From contig NZ_BMXJ01000003.1 of NCBI RefSeq assembly GCF_014651695.1, positions 213,046-277,045 of the forward strand: DNA of 64,000 nucleotides, read 5' to 3'. The stretch's first letter is position 1. Each line of letters begins with the position of its first letter. Below, piece by piece: positions 7,458-16,481 of this stretch. This DNA comes from Nocardiopsis terrae. GTDB lineage: Bacteria > Actinomycetota > Actinomycetes > Streptosporangiales > Streptosporangiaceae. The notes beneath the pieces are model-generated. The model searched no databases. It was not told the DNA's origin and saw only the letters and a list, made by a program, of their open reading frames with translations. The position numbers and the translations under genes were made by a program.

Positions 7458-9260
7458 GTGTCACTGAATAAGTACGTAGGGTCCCATGTTGACGGGGTGT
7501 CGCACCGCGGCCGGGTGGAGCGGGTCTCGGCCCGAGTCTTCCGCAACGACTGGAGTGCGCTGACACCCCCCGCCGTCGGCCGCTGGACACCGGAACTCAG
7601 TGTCAGCGTCATCATCCCCGCCAGGGGCGGCCAAGACGGCCTCGACCTCGCCCTGGCAGCCCTGTGCGCCCAGACCTACCCGGCGCACCTGTTCGAGGTC
7701 GTGGTCGTCGACGACCACTCAGCACCGCCGCTGACCCTGCCCGACCTGCGCCCCGAGAGCTGCCGTGTGGTGGCCGCGCCCGACGGCGGCTGGGGAGCCG
7801 GATACGCCCGTGCCTACGGGGCGCACGCCAGCACCGGCGACATCCTGATGTGGATGGACGCCGACATGGTCGCCTGCCCCGAGTTCGTCGAGGCCCAGGC
7901 CCGCTGGCACCACACCCACGCCGAGTGCGTCACCCTCGGCCGGGTCCGCTTCACCGACACCGAACCCCGCGGCCCCGAGGGCGTCCTCGCGGCGGCCCGG
8001 GCGGGCGAGCTGCACCGTGAACTGGACACCGGGGGACGCCACGACTGGATCGAGCACCTCCTCGACCAGAGCGACCACCTGCGCGACGCCGACCACCTCG
8101 GCTTCCACGCCTACCTGGGCGCCGCAGCCGCCGTGCGGCGCAGCCTCTACGAGGCGGCCGGAGGCGTGGACCCCGACCTCGACCTGGGGCAGGACACCGA
8201 GTTCGGCTACCGGCTGTGGCAGGCCGGGGCGGTCATGGTCCCCGAGCGCGACGCCACCGCCTGGCACGTGGGCCCGGCCTCCACGGCCCGCACCCGTCTG
8301 CCCTCGGAACGCTTCCGCACCGAGGTCCTGGCCGAACTCATGCCGCACCCGCACGCCTACCGGGAGCGGGTGCCCGCGCAGCGCCGACGCACCCCGCTGG
8401 TGCACGCCGTGGTGGACGTGGCCGGAGCCCCCTACGACCTGGTCCGCGGCTGCGTGGACCGGCTCCTCAACGGCACCGAGACCGACCTGGTCGTGACCCT
8501 GGTCGCCGACTGGGAGGGCGCCCGGGCGGTCCCGGGGGGACGCGAGGGACCCCACCTGGACCTGCGCCTGGTCCAGGCCAACTACCTGCGCGAACCGCGC
8601 ATCTCCTTCGCCTCCGCCGCGCCGAGGACCGGGTTCCCCTCACCCTTTCTCCTCCAGGTGCCCGTCGCCTGGGGGCTCGGTGAGCTGGCCCTGTCCCGTC
8701 TTCTCGCCAGCGCCGAACGCGCCCGTGCCGGACTCACCGAGCTCTTCCTCGCCGCCGCGCCCACCCGCGACGCCGGAGTGCGGCTGTGGCGCACCCGTGC
8801 CCTGGCCCGCGCCATGCGGGTGTGCGGCGAGGAGGAGGACCTGGCCGACGTGGTCGCCGAACTGCACGGCCGTTACCGGATCCACGGGGGTGAGGGCACT
8901 CTCGCCGACCTGACCCTGCACCGCTCGGTCCCGCCCGCGCCCCGGTCCGGCGGCGGGGCCCGGCCGGTTTCGGGCCTCCCGACGGCCGACCGGGCCGGGA
9001 CCGGCGGAGTCAACAGGGCGGGGAACGACAGGGCGGTCGGTGGAGCCGGCAGGGCAGGGAAGGGTGGAAGGGGCCCCCGGGCCGGCAGGGGAAGGGTCCG
9101 GGGCGGGGCGCGGAACGAGGACTCGGGCCAGCCGCGCAGACGGGGGCTGGGAGCCGGGTTGCGCTCCCTGTGGCACCGTGCCTGCCGCGCCGCCGGGCGG
9201 GAGATGCCCGACGAGTGGGACGAGGAGACCGGGCCCGGGGGCCCGACCGCTGCCGGATAG
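7458..9260 (+). CDS. family 2 glycosyltransferase
   Basis: A 600-residue GT-A-fold enzyme. The GT2 core starts at about residue 47 with LSVSVIIPARGG, followed by VVVVDDHSAP, GAGYARAYGAHASTGD and the metal/nucleotide motif MWMDADMV. LGAAAAVRRSLYEAAGG and a DxxLGQDTEFGYRLW acceptor-loop motif follow, as in polymer- or lipid-modifying GT2 enzymes. After residue 300 it carries a long extension of unknown fold, and the last 80-100 residues are Gly/Arg-rich and probably disordered. No membrane helices are obvious, so it is probably cytosolic or peripheral. Donor and acceptor cannot be deduced. The start is GTG 7458 on the basis of the TATAGT box. Confidence 0.85.
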   Translation: MSLNKYVGSHVDGVSHRGRVERVSARVFRNDWSALTPPAVGRWTPELSVSVIIPARGGQDGLDLALAALCAQTYPAHLFEVVVVDDHSAPPLTLPDLRPESCRVVAAPDGGWGAGYARAYGAHASTGDILMWMDADMVACPEFVEAQARWHHTHAECVTLGRVRFTDTEPRGPEGVLAAARAGELHRELDTGGRHDWIEHLLDQSDHLRDADHLGFHAYLGAAAAVRRSLYEAAGGVDPDLDLGQDTEFGYRLWQAGAVMVPERDATAWHVGPASTARTRLPSERFRTEVLAELMPHPHAYRERVPAQRRRTPLVHAVVDVAGAPYDLVRGCVDRLLNGTETDLVVTLVADWEGARAVPGGREGPHLDLRLVQANYLREPRISFASAAPRTGFPSPFLLQVPVAWGLGELALSRLLASAERARAGLTELFLAAAPTRDAGVRLWRTRALARAMRVCGEEEDLADVVAELHGRYRIHGGEGTLADLTLHRSVPPAPRSGGGARPVSGLPTADRAGTGGVNRAGNDRAVGGAGRAGKGGRGPRAGRGRVRGGARNEDSGQPRRRGLGAGLRSLWHRACRAAGREMPDEWDEETGPGGPTAAG

Positions 9261-9303
9261 GTGGGGGACACCCGCCCGAACGGTCGGACCCGCTGGGGCC
9301 GGA

Positions 9304-10467
9304 TCAGGAGCCGATCGCCTCGATGGAGGCCAGGAGGTCGGCGCGCAGGGAGTCGTTGACCGGGGTCGAGTCGGTCTCCGCGGAGACCTCCTGCTGCCCT
9401 TCGGGGCTCACCACGTACCTCAGGAACGCCTTGACCCGCTCGGCCTCCTTCGGGTCCGGGTAGTTCAGGCACACCGTCTCGTAGCTGACCAGGACCATCG
9501 GGTAACTGCCCGGCTCGGTGGTGCCGTAGTCCAGGTCCAGCGCGAGGTCGTACTCGCTGGTGTTCTCCTCGCGTCGGGGGGAGTCGGCCACGACCTGGGC
9601 GGCCGCCTCGGGGGCGATCTCGACGAACTCCCCGCCCACGCCGATGCTCGCCGCGGACAGGCCGTGCAGGTGGGACATCTCCACGTACCCGATGGCGCCC
9701 TCCGCCCGGGAGACGGTGTCGGCGATACCGCTGTTGCCCTGGGCGGACTCGCGGGGGGTGATCGGCCACTGCCCGCCGGGCTCGTGCGGCCAGGCGTCAG
9801 CCGCGGCCGCCGAGAGGTAGTTGGTGAAGTTCTCCGTGGTGCCCGAGTCGTCAGCCCGGTTGACCGGAGTGATCGGCAGGTCGGGCAGGTCGGCCTCCGG
9901 GTTGTCCTGCGCGATCTCCGGGTCGTTCCAGCGCGTGATGTCCTGGTTGAAGATCCGTGCCAAAGTGTCCGGGCGGAGGTTCAGCGAGTCGATCCCCTCC
10001 AGGTTGAACACCACCGCGATCGCCACCACGTAGGCGGGCAGGTTGATGGTGTCGGAGCCACCGCAACGCTCCATGGCGTCGGTGTTCTCCGCGGGGTCCA
10101 TCGCCGCGTCCGTCCCGGCGAAGGTCACCGCGCCGTCGATGAACTGGTTGCGGCCGCCGCCCGAACCGATCGAGTCGTAGTAGATGCGCGCGTCCTCGCA
10201 GGCCGACTGGTAACCCGCGATCCACGTCGTCATCGCGTTCTCCTGGGCGCTGGAACCGGCGCCGTCCAGGCTGCCGGAGAAGCACTCCAGATCGTCGGGG
10301 ACAGCCGGGGGCGCGCTCTGGACGGCGTCGTCGCTGCCGCAGGCCGTCGTCGCCAGCAGTAGTCCGGCCAGCGCGGCCGAGGCCGCGCCCCGGTAGGCGC
10401 CCGAACGGTGCCGGGGGTGGCGCTGGGAGCGGGACTGGGTGCGGGTGCGCTTGTTGGACGGGAGCAC
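9304..10467 (-). CDS. pstS: phosphate ABC transporter substrate-binding lipoprotein PstS
   Basis: A 387-residue lipoprotein that captures phosphate for the Pst importer. The N-terminus is Arg-rich, then AALAGLLLATTACGSDD gives a type II signal with Cys lipidation. The mature protein shows GAGSSAQENAMTTWIAGYQ and VTFAGTDAAMDP, the phosphate-loop segments of the family, and RADDSGTTENFTNYL, the conserved RxxxSGT binding element. I prefer GTG 10467, preceded at 10 bases by AAGGGGA, over the ATG at 10515. pstCAB are not in the window, so this copy is either separated from them or solitary. A PHO-box array lies upstream, consistent with PhoP control. Confidence 0.92.
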   Translation of the reverse strand: MLPSNKRTRTQSRSQRHPRHRSGAYRGAASAALAGLLLATTACGSDDAVQSAPPAVPDDLECFSGSLDGAGSSAQENAMTTWIAGYQSACEDARIYYDSIGSGGGRNQFIDGAVTFAGTDAAMDPAENTDAMERCGGSDTINLPAYVVAIAVVFNLEGIDSLNLRPDTLARIFNQDITRWNDPEIAQDNPEADLPDLPITPVNRADDSGTTENFTNYLSAAAADAWPHEPGGQWPITPRESAQGNSGIADTVSRAEGAIGYVEMSHLHGLSAASIGVGGEFVEIAPEAAAQVVADSPRREENTSEYDLALDLDYGTTEPGSYPMVLVSYETVCLNYPDPKEAERVKAFLRYVVSPEGQQEVSAETDSTPVNDSLRADLLASIEAIGS

Positions 10468-10645
10468 GCTGCTTCTATCCCCTTCGTCGGTGTCGGTGGT
10501 CCTGATTGTCTTCACCGCTCGCTACCGGTTCCCGGCGCGTTGTCGCTGGTAATGGAACACCGCCGAAGAATTTAACCATTGCCGGACCACCTTTCCCAAC
10601 GCGGGTGTGTGCGGAACAGGACGTATCCGTGGCGCTTCGGGGGAC

Positions 10646-10689
10646 TCCAGATGGACAAAAGGTGAACTAAGGGTTTTTCACCGGTGAAG
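10646..10689 (-). promoter_or_regulatory. PHO box: tandem 11-bp PhoP sites upstream of pstS
   Basis: Read on the minus strand, four contiguous 11-base units run CTTCACCGGTG, AAAAACCCTTA, GTTCACCTTTT and GTCCATCTGGA. Units three and four, and the first, fit the streptomycete PhoP direct-repeat pattern (G/T-TCAYYY). The array is about 180 bases upstream of the pstS start in an AT-richer patch. It also lies 136 bases ahead of the divergent treY gene. Confidence 0.75.
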
Positions 10690-10824
10690 GTTCGCGCTCG
10701 CGGTCCCGGGGCCAACCGGGGCGGAGGGGGAACGGGAGCCTGGACGGGGTAGGGAACGGCCCGGGAACGGGAGCGGGTCCGCACGCGCATGACACGCCGA
10801 TCCGACGGGCAGGGATCCCCAGTG

Positions 10825-13275
10825 ATGAGTGCGCACAGCGACCCCCGGGACGGGTCCACGAACGGTTCCATGAACAGGTCCGCGACGCCTACGTCGACCT
10901 ACCGGCTCCAGCTCGGGCCCGGGTTCGGCCTGGCCGAGGCGGCCGATCTGCTCGAGCACCTGTACCGGCTCGGCGTCGGCGCCGTGTACCTGTCACCCAT
11001 CCTCACCGCGACCCCCGGATCCGACCACGGCTACGACGTGGTGGATCCCACACGGGTCTCCGAGGCCCTGGGCGGTGAACGGGCCCACGCCGAACTCGCC
11101 GCGCGGGCGCACGCGCTCGGCATGGGGGTGGTCATCGACATCGTGCCCAACCACATGTCCGTGGCCCGCCCCGACGCCAACCCGTGGTGGTGGGACGTCC
11201 TCACGCACGGCCGGGACTCGGTCTACGCGCGCTGCTTCGACGTGGACTTCGACTCCGGGCCGATCCTGGTCCCCGTCCTGGGCGATGACGGGGACGACGG
11301 CCGGGCGGCCCTGGCCGAACTCACCCTCGCCGACGGACACCTCGTCTACTTCGACAAACGCTTCCCCCTGGCACCGGACACGTACACCCCCGGCGACAGC
11401 GCCGCCGACGTACACGAACGCCAGCACTACCGGCTGGTCTCCTGGCGGCGCGGCGACAGCGAACTCAACTACCGCCGCTTCTTCGACGTCGACCACCTCG
11501 CCGCCGTCCGGGTCGAGGAGCCGGGCGTCTTCGACGCCACCCACGCCGAGATCCTCCGCTGGGCGGCGCAGGACGGGGCCGACGGACTCCGGGTGGACCA
11601 CGTCGACGGTCTCAGTGACCCCGGCGGCTACCTGCGCCGTCTCGCCGAGCGCTTCGACGGATGGATCGTGGTGGAGAAGATCCTCGCCCCCGGCGAGTCC
11701 CTGCCCGACTCCTGGCCGGTCGCCGGAACCACCGGTTACGACGCCCTGCGGGAGATCTGCGGGGTGTTCGTCGACCCCGAAGCCGAACCCGTCCTGACCG
11801 CTCTGGCCCGCGAACGGGGCGTCCCCACCGACACCGGTGCCATCGACCACCAGGCCCGCTCCCACGCCGCGGCGGAACTGCTGCGCGCCGAGGTGCGCCG
11901 GATCGCCGCGCTGCTGGCCGAAGGGGAGGGCGGAGCGGACGGGGACAGGCGCGGGGGAAAGGAACGCGGGGAGGAGGAGAACAGCCGGGACGCCGAGAAC
12001 AGGAGGGAGGCCGTCGCCGAGCTCCTCACCTCCTTCGACGTCTACCGTTCCTACCTGCCCGAAGCCGAATCAGCCTGGGCCCGTGCCGTACGCACCGCCG
12101 CCGAACGCCGCCCCGACCTCGAACCCGTCCTGAAAACCGTCGACCGCGCCGTCCGGGAGGACCCCCGCGGTGAACTCGCCCGCCGTGTCCAGCAGACCAG
12201 CGGCATGGTCGTGGCCATGGGCACCGAGAACACCGCCTTCTACCGGGGCACCCGCTTCGTCGCCCTGAACGAGGTCGGCGGCGACCCGGCCCGGTTCGGC
12301 GTGGACCCGGCCTCCTTCCATGAGGCCAACCTCCGACGCGAGGCCGCCGAACCGCGCACCATGACCGCGCTGTCCACCCACGACACCAAACGCTCCGAGG
12401 ACGTGCGCGCCCGCCTGGCCGCCCTCTCGGAGATCCCGGAGGACTTCGCCGACGCGGTGCGCCGCTGGAGCGCGCGGGCGCCCCTGCCCGAACCCTCGCT
12501 CGACCTCCTCGGCTGGCAGACCCTCCTGGGAGCCTGGCCCCTGTCCGAGGAGCGCCTGGTCGAGTACCTGCTCAAGGCGGCACGGGAAGCCCGCCTGGGT
12601 ACGTCCTGGACCGCGCAGGACCCCGACTTCGAGGACCGTATCCGGGACTGGCCCGCCCGGCTGCGCGCGGACACCGACCTGTACGCCGAGATCAGGGCCA
12701 TGGCCGAGTCCCTCCGACAACCGGGATGGAGCAACTCCCTGGGGCAGAAGGCCGTCCAGCTCCTGGGCCCGGGCGTGCCCGACGTCTACCAGGGCACCGA
12801 ACTGTGGGACCTGTCCCTGGTCGATCCGGACAACCGCAGGCCCGTCGACCACCGGGCCCGGGCCGCACTCCTGGCCCGGATCGAACAGGGGTGGCGCCCG
12901 CCCGTCGACGAGAGCGGCGCGGCCAAACTCCACCTGCTCCGCACCTGTCTGAACACCCGCCGGGAACTGGGCCCCGCCGGATACCTGCCGCTGACCGCGC
13001 AGGGGTCCTCCGCCGCACACGCCCTGGCCTTCGCCCGCACCACCCGGGGCTCCCGCCAACCGGCCCTGGCGGTGGTGGCGACCAGGCTGCCGCTGACCCT
13101 GGCCGACGCGGGCGGCTGGGGCGACACGGTTCTCCCCCTGCCCTCGGGCCCGGGGGAGTGGACCGACCGCCTCACCGGCCGGACCATCGCCCCGACCCGG
13201 ATGGACGGCCTGACCACGGCCCACCTGGCCGAGGTGCTCGACACCTATCCGGTGGCGGTGCTGGTGAGGGAGTGA
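10825..13275 (+). CDS. treY: maltooligosyl trehalose synthase
   Basis: An 816-residue GH13 intramolecular transglucosylase. It converts the reducing-end alpha-1,4 link of maltodextrins to an alpha,alpha-1,1 link, the first step of the TreY/TreZ trehalose route. The start STYRLQLGPGFG, VYLSPILTATPGSDHGYDV, DIVPNHMSV, nucleophile region DGLRVDHVDGL, acid/base segment IVVEKIL, and the late motifs TALSTHDTKRSEDVRAR and GVPDVYQGTELWD are all diagnostic. A charged insertion (Glu/Arg/Gly-rich, about residues 370-400) interrupts the middle. ATG 10825 has AGGGATC 8 bases upstream; ATG 10789 is an alternative. treZ follows 1.4 kb later with another gene in between. Confidence 0.95.
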   Translation: MSAHSDPRDGSTNGSMNRSATPTSTYRLQLGPGFGLAEAADLLEHLYRLGVGAVYLSPILTATPGSDHGYDVVDPTRVSEALGGERAHAELAARAHALGMGVVIDIVPNHMSVARPDANPWWWDVLTHGRDSVYARCFDVDFDSGPILVPVLGDDGDDGRAALAELTLADGHLVYFDKRFPLAPDTYTPGDSAADVHERQHYRLVSWRRGDSELNYRRFFDVDHLAAVRVEEPGVFDATHAEILRWAAQDGADGLRVDHVDGLSDPGGYLRRLAERFDGWIVVEKILAPGESLPDSWPVAGTTGYDALREICGVFVDPEAEPVLTALARERGVPTDTGAIDHQARSHAAAELLRAEVRRIAALLAEGEGGADGDRRGGKERGEEENSRDAENRREAVAELLTSFDVYRSYLPEAESAWARAVRTAAERRPDLEPVLKTVDRAVREDPRGELARRVQQTSGMVVAMGTENTAFYRGTRFVALNEVGGDPARFGVDPASFHEANLRREAAEPRTMTALSTHDTKRSEDVRARLAALSEIPEDFADAVRRWSARAPLPEPSLDLLGWQTLLGAWPLSEERLVEYLLKAAREARLGTSWTAQDPDFEDRIRDWPARLRADTDLYAEIRAMAESLRQPGWSNSLGQKAVQLLGPGVPDVYQGTELWDLSLVDPDNRRPVDHRARAALLARIEQGWRPPVDESGAAKLHLLRTCLNTRRELGPAGYLPLTAQGSSAAHALAFARTTRGSRQPALAVVATRLPLTLADAGGWGDTVLPLPSGPGEWTDRLTGRTIAPTRMDGLTTAHLAEVLDTYPVAVLVRE

Positions 13276-13435
13276 TGGTGGGGTTGTGTTGGCGTTGGTG
13301 CAGGGGTGATGGTGTGGGAGTGGTGTTGCGAGGGTCGGGAGAGGTCGGACCGGCTGGGGACGGCTGACCCGGGGCGGCTGGGGGACGGGTTCGACCGGTC
13401 CGGGAGGGCCGGGCGGGCCGGGCGGGCCGGGCCGG

Positions 13436-13441
13436 TAGGCT
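13436..13441 (+). promoter_or_regulatory. -10 box TAGGCT ahead of the methyltransferase gene
   Basis: TAGGCT lies 10 bases before ATG 13452, predicting a near-leaderless transcript and separating this gene from treY. Confidence 0.45.
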
Positions 13442-13451
13442 GACCGCGATC

Positions 13452-14324
13452 ATGACGAACACCCACACCGGCCCCGAGCTGCGCATGCCCGCCTCCGTCG
13501 CGGCCTCCCTGACCTGCCCCGTCTGCGGACGACACCTGGAACGGGGATCCCGTGGCCTGGCCTGCGCGGACGGGCACAGTTTCAACATCGCCCGGGAGGG
13601 CTACGCGGGTCTGCTCACCGGAGCCACCCCGCCCGGGACCGGCGACAGCAAGGAGATGATCGCCGCCCGCCTCCGCTTCCAGGGCCGCGGGCACTACGAC
13701 CCCGTCGGCCTGGCCCTGGCCGAAGAGCTGACGACGGCCCGGATCGGTGCTGGGAGCGTCATCGTCGACGTCGGCGGCGGCACCGGTCACTACCTCACCC
13801 AGGTCCTGGACGAACTCCCCGGCACGGTCGGCCTGACCACCGACGTCTCCAAGTTCGCCGCACGGAAGGCGGCCAGGGCACACCCCCGCAGCGGGGCGGT
13901 CACCGCTGACTCCTGGCGCACTCTGCCGCTCGCCGACGGCACCGCCGACGCCGTACTCAACGTCTTCGCCCCCCGCAACGCCCCCGAGTTCCACCGCGTA
14001 CTCAAACCCGGTGGCGTGCTCGTGGTGGTCACCCCCGAAACCGACCACCTCACCGAGCCCCGGACCGCCCTGGGCCTGCTGGACGTCGACCCCCGCAAGG
14101 GCGAACGCCTTGCCGAAAGCCTCGGGGAGCACTTCTCACCGGAGGCCGGCAGGGAGGTGCGCTTCACCATGGAGCTGTCCCACGAGGACGTTCTGACCGT
14201 TGTGGGCATGGGCCCCAGCGCCCGGCACACCACCCCGGAGGACCTCGCCCGGCGTGTGTCGGAGCTCCCGGAGCCCTTCACCAGCACGGCCTCCGTCAGG
14301 GTCGGCCGCTACCGTCCGGCGTAG
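13452..14324 (+). CDS. RlmA/TlrB-like 23S rRNA guanine-N1 methyltransferase
   Basis: A 290-residue SAM-dependent methyltransferase with the RlmA architecture. The N-terminal zinc-finger residues are Cys22, Cys25, Cys38 and His42, followed by FNIAREGYAGLL. The Rossmann SAM motif VDVGGGTG is at about 105-112, and NVFAPRNAPEFHRVLKPGG is the catalytic-side segment. RlmA(I) methylates G745 and RlmA(II)/TlrB G748 of 23S rRNA; TlrB gives tylosin resistance in its producer. Which guanine is modified here cannot be read from sequence. It sits alone between treY and treZ with its own -10 box, and no macrolide genes are in view, so housekeeping rRNA modification is more likely than self-resistance. Confidence 0.82.
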   Translation: MTNTHTGPELRMPASVAASLTCPVCGRHLERGSRGLACADGHSFNIAREGYAGLLTGATPPGTGDSKEMIAARLRFQGRGHYDPVGLALAEELTTARIGAGSVIVDVGGGTGHYLTQVLDELPGTVGLTTDVSKFAARKAARAHPRSGAVTADSWRTLPLADGTADAVLNVFAPRNAPEFHRVLKPGGVLVVVTPETDHLTEPRTALGLLDVDPRKGERLAESLGEHFSPEAGREVRFTMELSHEDVLTVVGMGPSARHTTPEDLARRVSELPEPFTSTASVRVGRYRPA

Positions 14325-14492
14325 GTCTTTCCCGGGAACGGGACGGGGGTACTGGAAACGGGATGGGGTAGCAGGCTTCTCCCAGGGTGTGTTCCTCCCC
14401 GGTCCCGGGTGGGGTGGGCGCGGGATGGGTTGGGAGTGGGGGATCGGTGCCGGGAGCAGCGCCCGTGCCTTTCCGACCGACCCCCCTTTTCA

Positions 14493-14554
14493 CGGTGATC
14501 TTGCTACCAGGGGCAACTTCAGCGCCGAAGTTGCCCCTGGTAGCAAGATCACCG
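14493..14554. repeat. 62-bp perfect inverted repeat (28-bp arms)
   Basis: Arms 14493-14520 and 14527-14554 are exact reverse complements with a 6-base loop; each arm contains TTGCTACCAGGGGCAACTTC. It lies in the 366-base gap between the methyltransferase and treZ, which otherwise shows only GC-rich low complexity. The arms are less GC-rich than the surroundings. It could be a very stable terminator, a dispersed palindromic repeat (REP-like) or a protein site. No transposase or target duplication is visible, and no second copy was noticed in this window. Confidence 0.8.
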
Positions 14555-14690
14555 CGGTCGGGGCGAGGAGCGCTGCTGGTCGAAGGCGCACGTTCCGTGA
14601 CCCCTTGGGGTCGGGGCTGTGCGGGTTCAAGCAGCAGGTGGGGGCGTTTTGGTTGCGTGGCGTCGGGGTCGCCGGGGTAGGCAACCCTGC

Positions 14691-16475
14691 GTGAACGAAC
14701 TGGCCACGGAGCCCACCCCGCCCGTCACCCCCGGTCTCGGCGTCCACGGGGACTTCTCCGTCTGGGCGCCCGGAGCCCAGCGTGTGCGTGTGCGGGTCGA
14801 CGGTACCGCTCACTCCATGAGAAGTGACGCCCGAGGGTGGTGGTACGCCCAGGTGGAGGGGGCCGGCCCGGGGTCGGACTACGCCTATCTTCTGGACGAG
14901 GACCCGCAGCCCCTCCCGGACCCGCGCTCCCTCTGGCAACCGGACGGGGTGCACGCCCCCAGCCGGGTCTACGACCACGGCAGCCATGTGTGGGCTGACG
15001 ACGACTGGACCGGGCGTCCGCTCGCCGGAGCCGTGATCTACGAACTCCACGTGGGCACCTTCACCCCGCAGGGCACGCTCACCGCTGCTGCCGACCGGCT
15101 CGGCCACCTGGTCGACCTCGGGGTCACGCACGTCGAACTCATGCCGCTCAACGCCTTCGACGGTACGCACGGCTGGGGTTACGACGGGGTCCTGTGGTCG
15201 GCCGTGCACCAGCCCTACGGGGGCCCGGACGCACTGAAGGGGTTCGTCGAAGCCTGCCACCGCAGGGGGCTGGCTGTTCTGCTGGACGTGGTGTACAACC
15301 ACCTCGGCCCGTCCGGCGCCTACCTTCCCCGCTTCGGGCCCTACTTCTCCGGGGAGAACGACTGGGGCCCCTCGCTCAACCTGGACGGCCCCGGGTCCGA
15401 CTCCGTGCGGCAGCTGGTCATCGACGGAGCCCTGGACTGGCTGCGCCACTACCGTCTGGACGGGCTGCGACTGGACGCGGTGCACGCCCTGCGCGACGAC
15501 CGGGCCGTTCCGATCCTCGCCGAGCTCTCCGCGGAGGTCGACGCCCTGGCCGCAGGGCTCGGCCGTCCACTCTCCCTCGTCGCCGAGTCCGACCGCAACG
15601 ATCCGCGCACGGTACTCCCTCTGGAAGCGGACGGACTGGGCATGACCGCCCAGTGGTCGGACGACCTCCACCACGCGCTGCACGTCGCCCTCACCGGAGA
15701 GCGGCACGGCTACTACGCCGACTTCGACGGGCCCCGGGTCCTCGCCGAGACGCTCCGCCGTGTCTTCTGGCACGACGGGACCCCCTCTGCTTTCCGGGGC
15801 AGGAGGCACGGCGCCAGGGTCGACACCTCCCGGGTGCCCGCCAGCCGTTTCCTCGGCTACCTCAGCAACCACGACCAGGTCGGCAACCGCGCCCGCGGCG
15901 ACCGGATGGGCGAGCACCTCTCACCAGGACTGCTCACCTGCGGTGCGGCCATCGTCCTTTGTTCGCCCTACACCCCGATGATCTTCATGGGGGAGGAGTG
16001 GGGGGCCACCACACCCTGGCCGTTCTTCGCCTCGTTCACCGATCCCGGTTTGGTCGAGGGTGTGCGCAGGGGCCGGCGCCGGGAGTTCGCCGCGCTGGGC
16101 TGGGCTCCGGAGGACATCCCCGACCCCATGGACCCGGCCACCAGGGACGGTGCGGTCCTGGACTGGTCCGAACCCGAACACGAACCCCGGCGGTTGGTCC
16201 TGGACACCTATCGTGCCCTGATCGCCCTGCGCAGGTCCGAACCCGAACTCTGCGATCCGAGGTTGGACCGGTTCGCGGTCACGGCCAGTGAGGACGGCCG
16301 CAGGCTCGTGTTGCACCGCGGATCCCTGCGCCTGGTCTGCAACCTCGGTGCGGCCCCGGCCCGGGTGGAGTTGGACGCCGTCCCCCGGGAGCTGCTGCTC
16401 GCCAACGGTCACCCCGGGGTCCACGGGGTCACCGTTGACGTGCCGGGCGAGTTCTTCGCGGTCCTGAGGGTGTGA
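14691..16475 (+). CDS. treZ: malto-oligosyltrehalose trehalohydrolase
   Basis: A 594-residue GH13 enzyme that releases trehalose from the maltooligosyl-trehalose made by TreY. The N-terminal E-set/CBM48 region reads FSVWAPGAQRVRVRVDG. The catalytic barrel has YELHVGTFTPQGTLTAA, HVELMPLNAF, DVVYNHLGPSG, nucleophile region DGLRLDAVHAL, acid/base LVAESDRND and YLSNHDQVGNRARGDR. MFMGEEWG-type and ALRRSEPEL segments close the family pattern. The start is GTG 14691; TAGGCA lies 7 bases earlier, compatible with leaderless transcription, and the resulting length fits the family. It ends 6 bases from the convergent lipoprotein gene. Confidence 0.95.
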   Translation: MNELATEPTPPVTPGLGVHGDFSVWAPGAQRVRVRVDGTAHSMRSDARGWWYAQVEGAGPGSDYAYLLDEDPQPLPDPRSLWQPDGVHAPSRVYDHGSHVWADDDWTGRPLAGAVIYELHVGTFTPQGTLTAAADRLGHLVDLGVTHVELMPLNAFDGTHGWGYDGVLWSAVHQPYGGPDALKGFVEACHRRGLAVLLDVVYNHLGPSGAYLPRFGPYFSGENDWGPSLNLDGPGSDSVRQLVIDGALDWLRHYRLDGLRLDAVHALRDDRAVPILAELSAEVDALAAGLGRPLSLVAESDRNDPRTVLPLEADGLGMTAQWSDDLHHALHVALTGERHGYYADFDGPRVLAETLRRVFWHDGTPSAFRGRRHGARVDTSRVPASRFLGYLSNHDQVGNRARGDRMGEHLSPGLLTCGAAIVLCSPYTPMIFMGEEWGATTPWPFFASFTDPGLVEGVRRGRRREFAALGWAPEDIPDPMDPATRDGAVLDWSEPEHEPRRLVLDTYRALIALRRSEPELCDPRLDRFAVTASEDGRRLVLHRGSLRLVCNLGAAPARVELDAVPRELLLANGHPGVHGVTVDVPGEFFAVLRV

Positions 16476-16481
16476 TCCGGG

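Noticed and set aside
14493..14554. End of an insertion sequence
   Set aside because: No transposase, no target duplication, and only one palindrome present.
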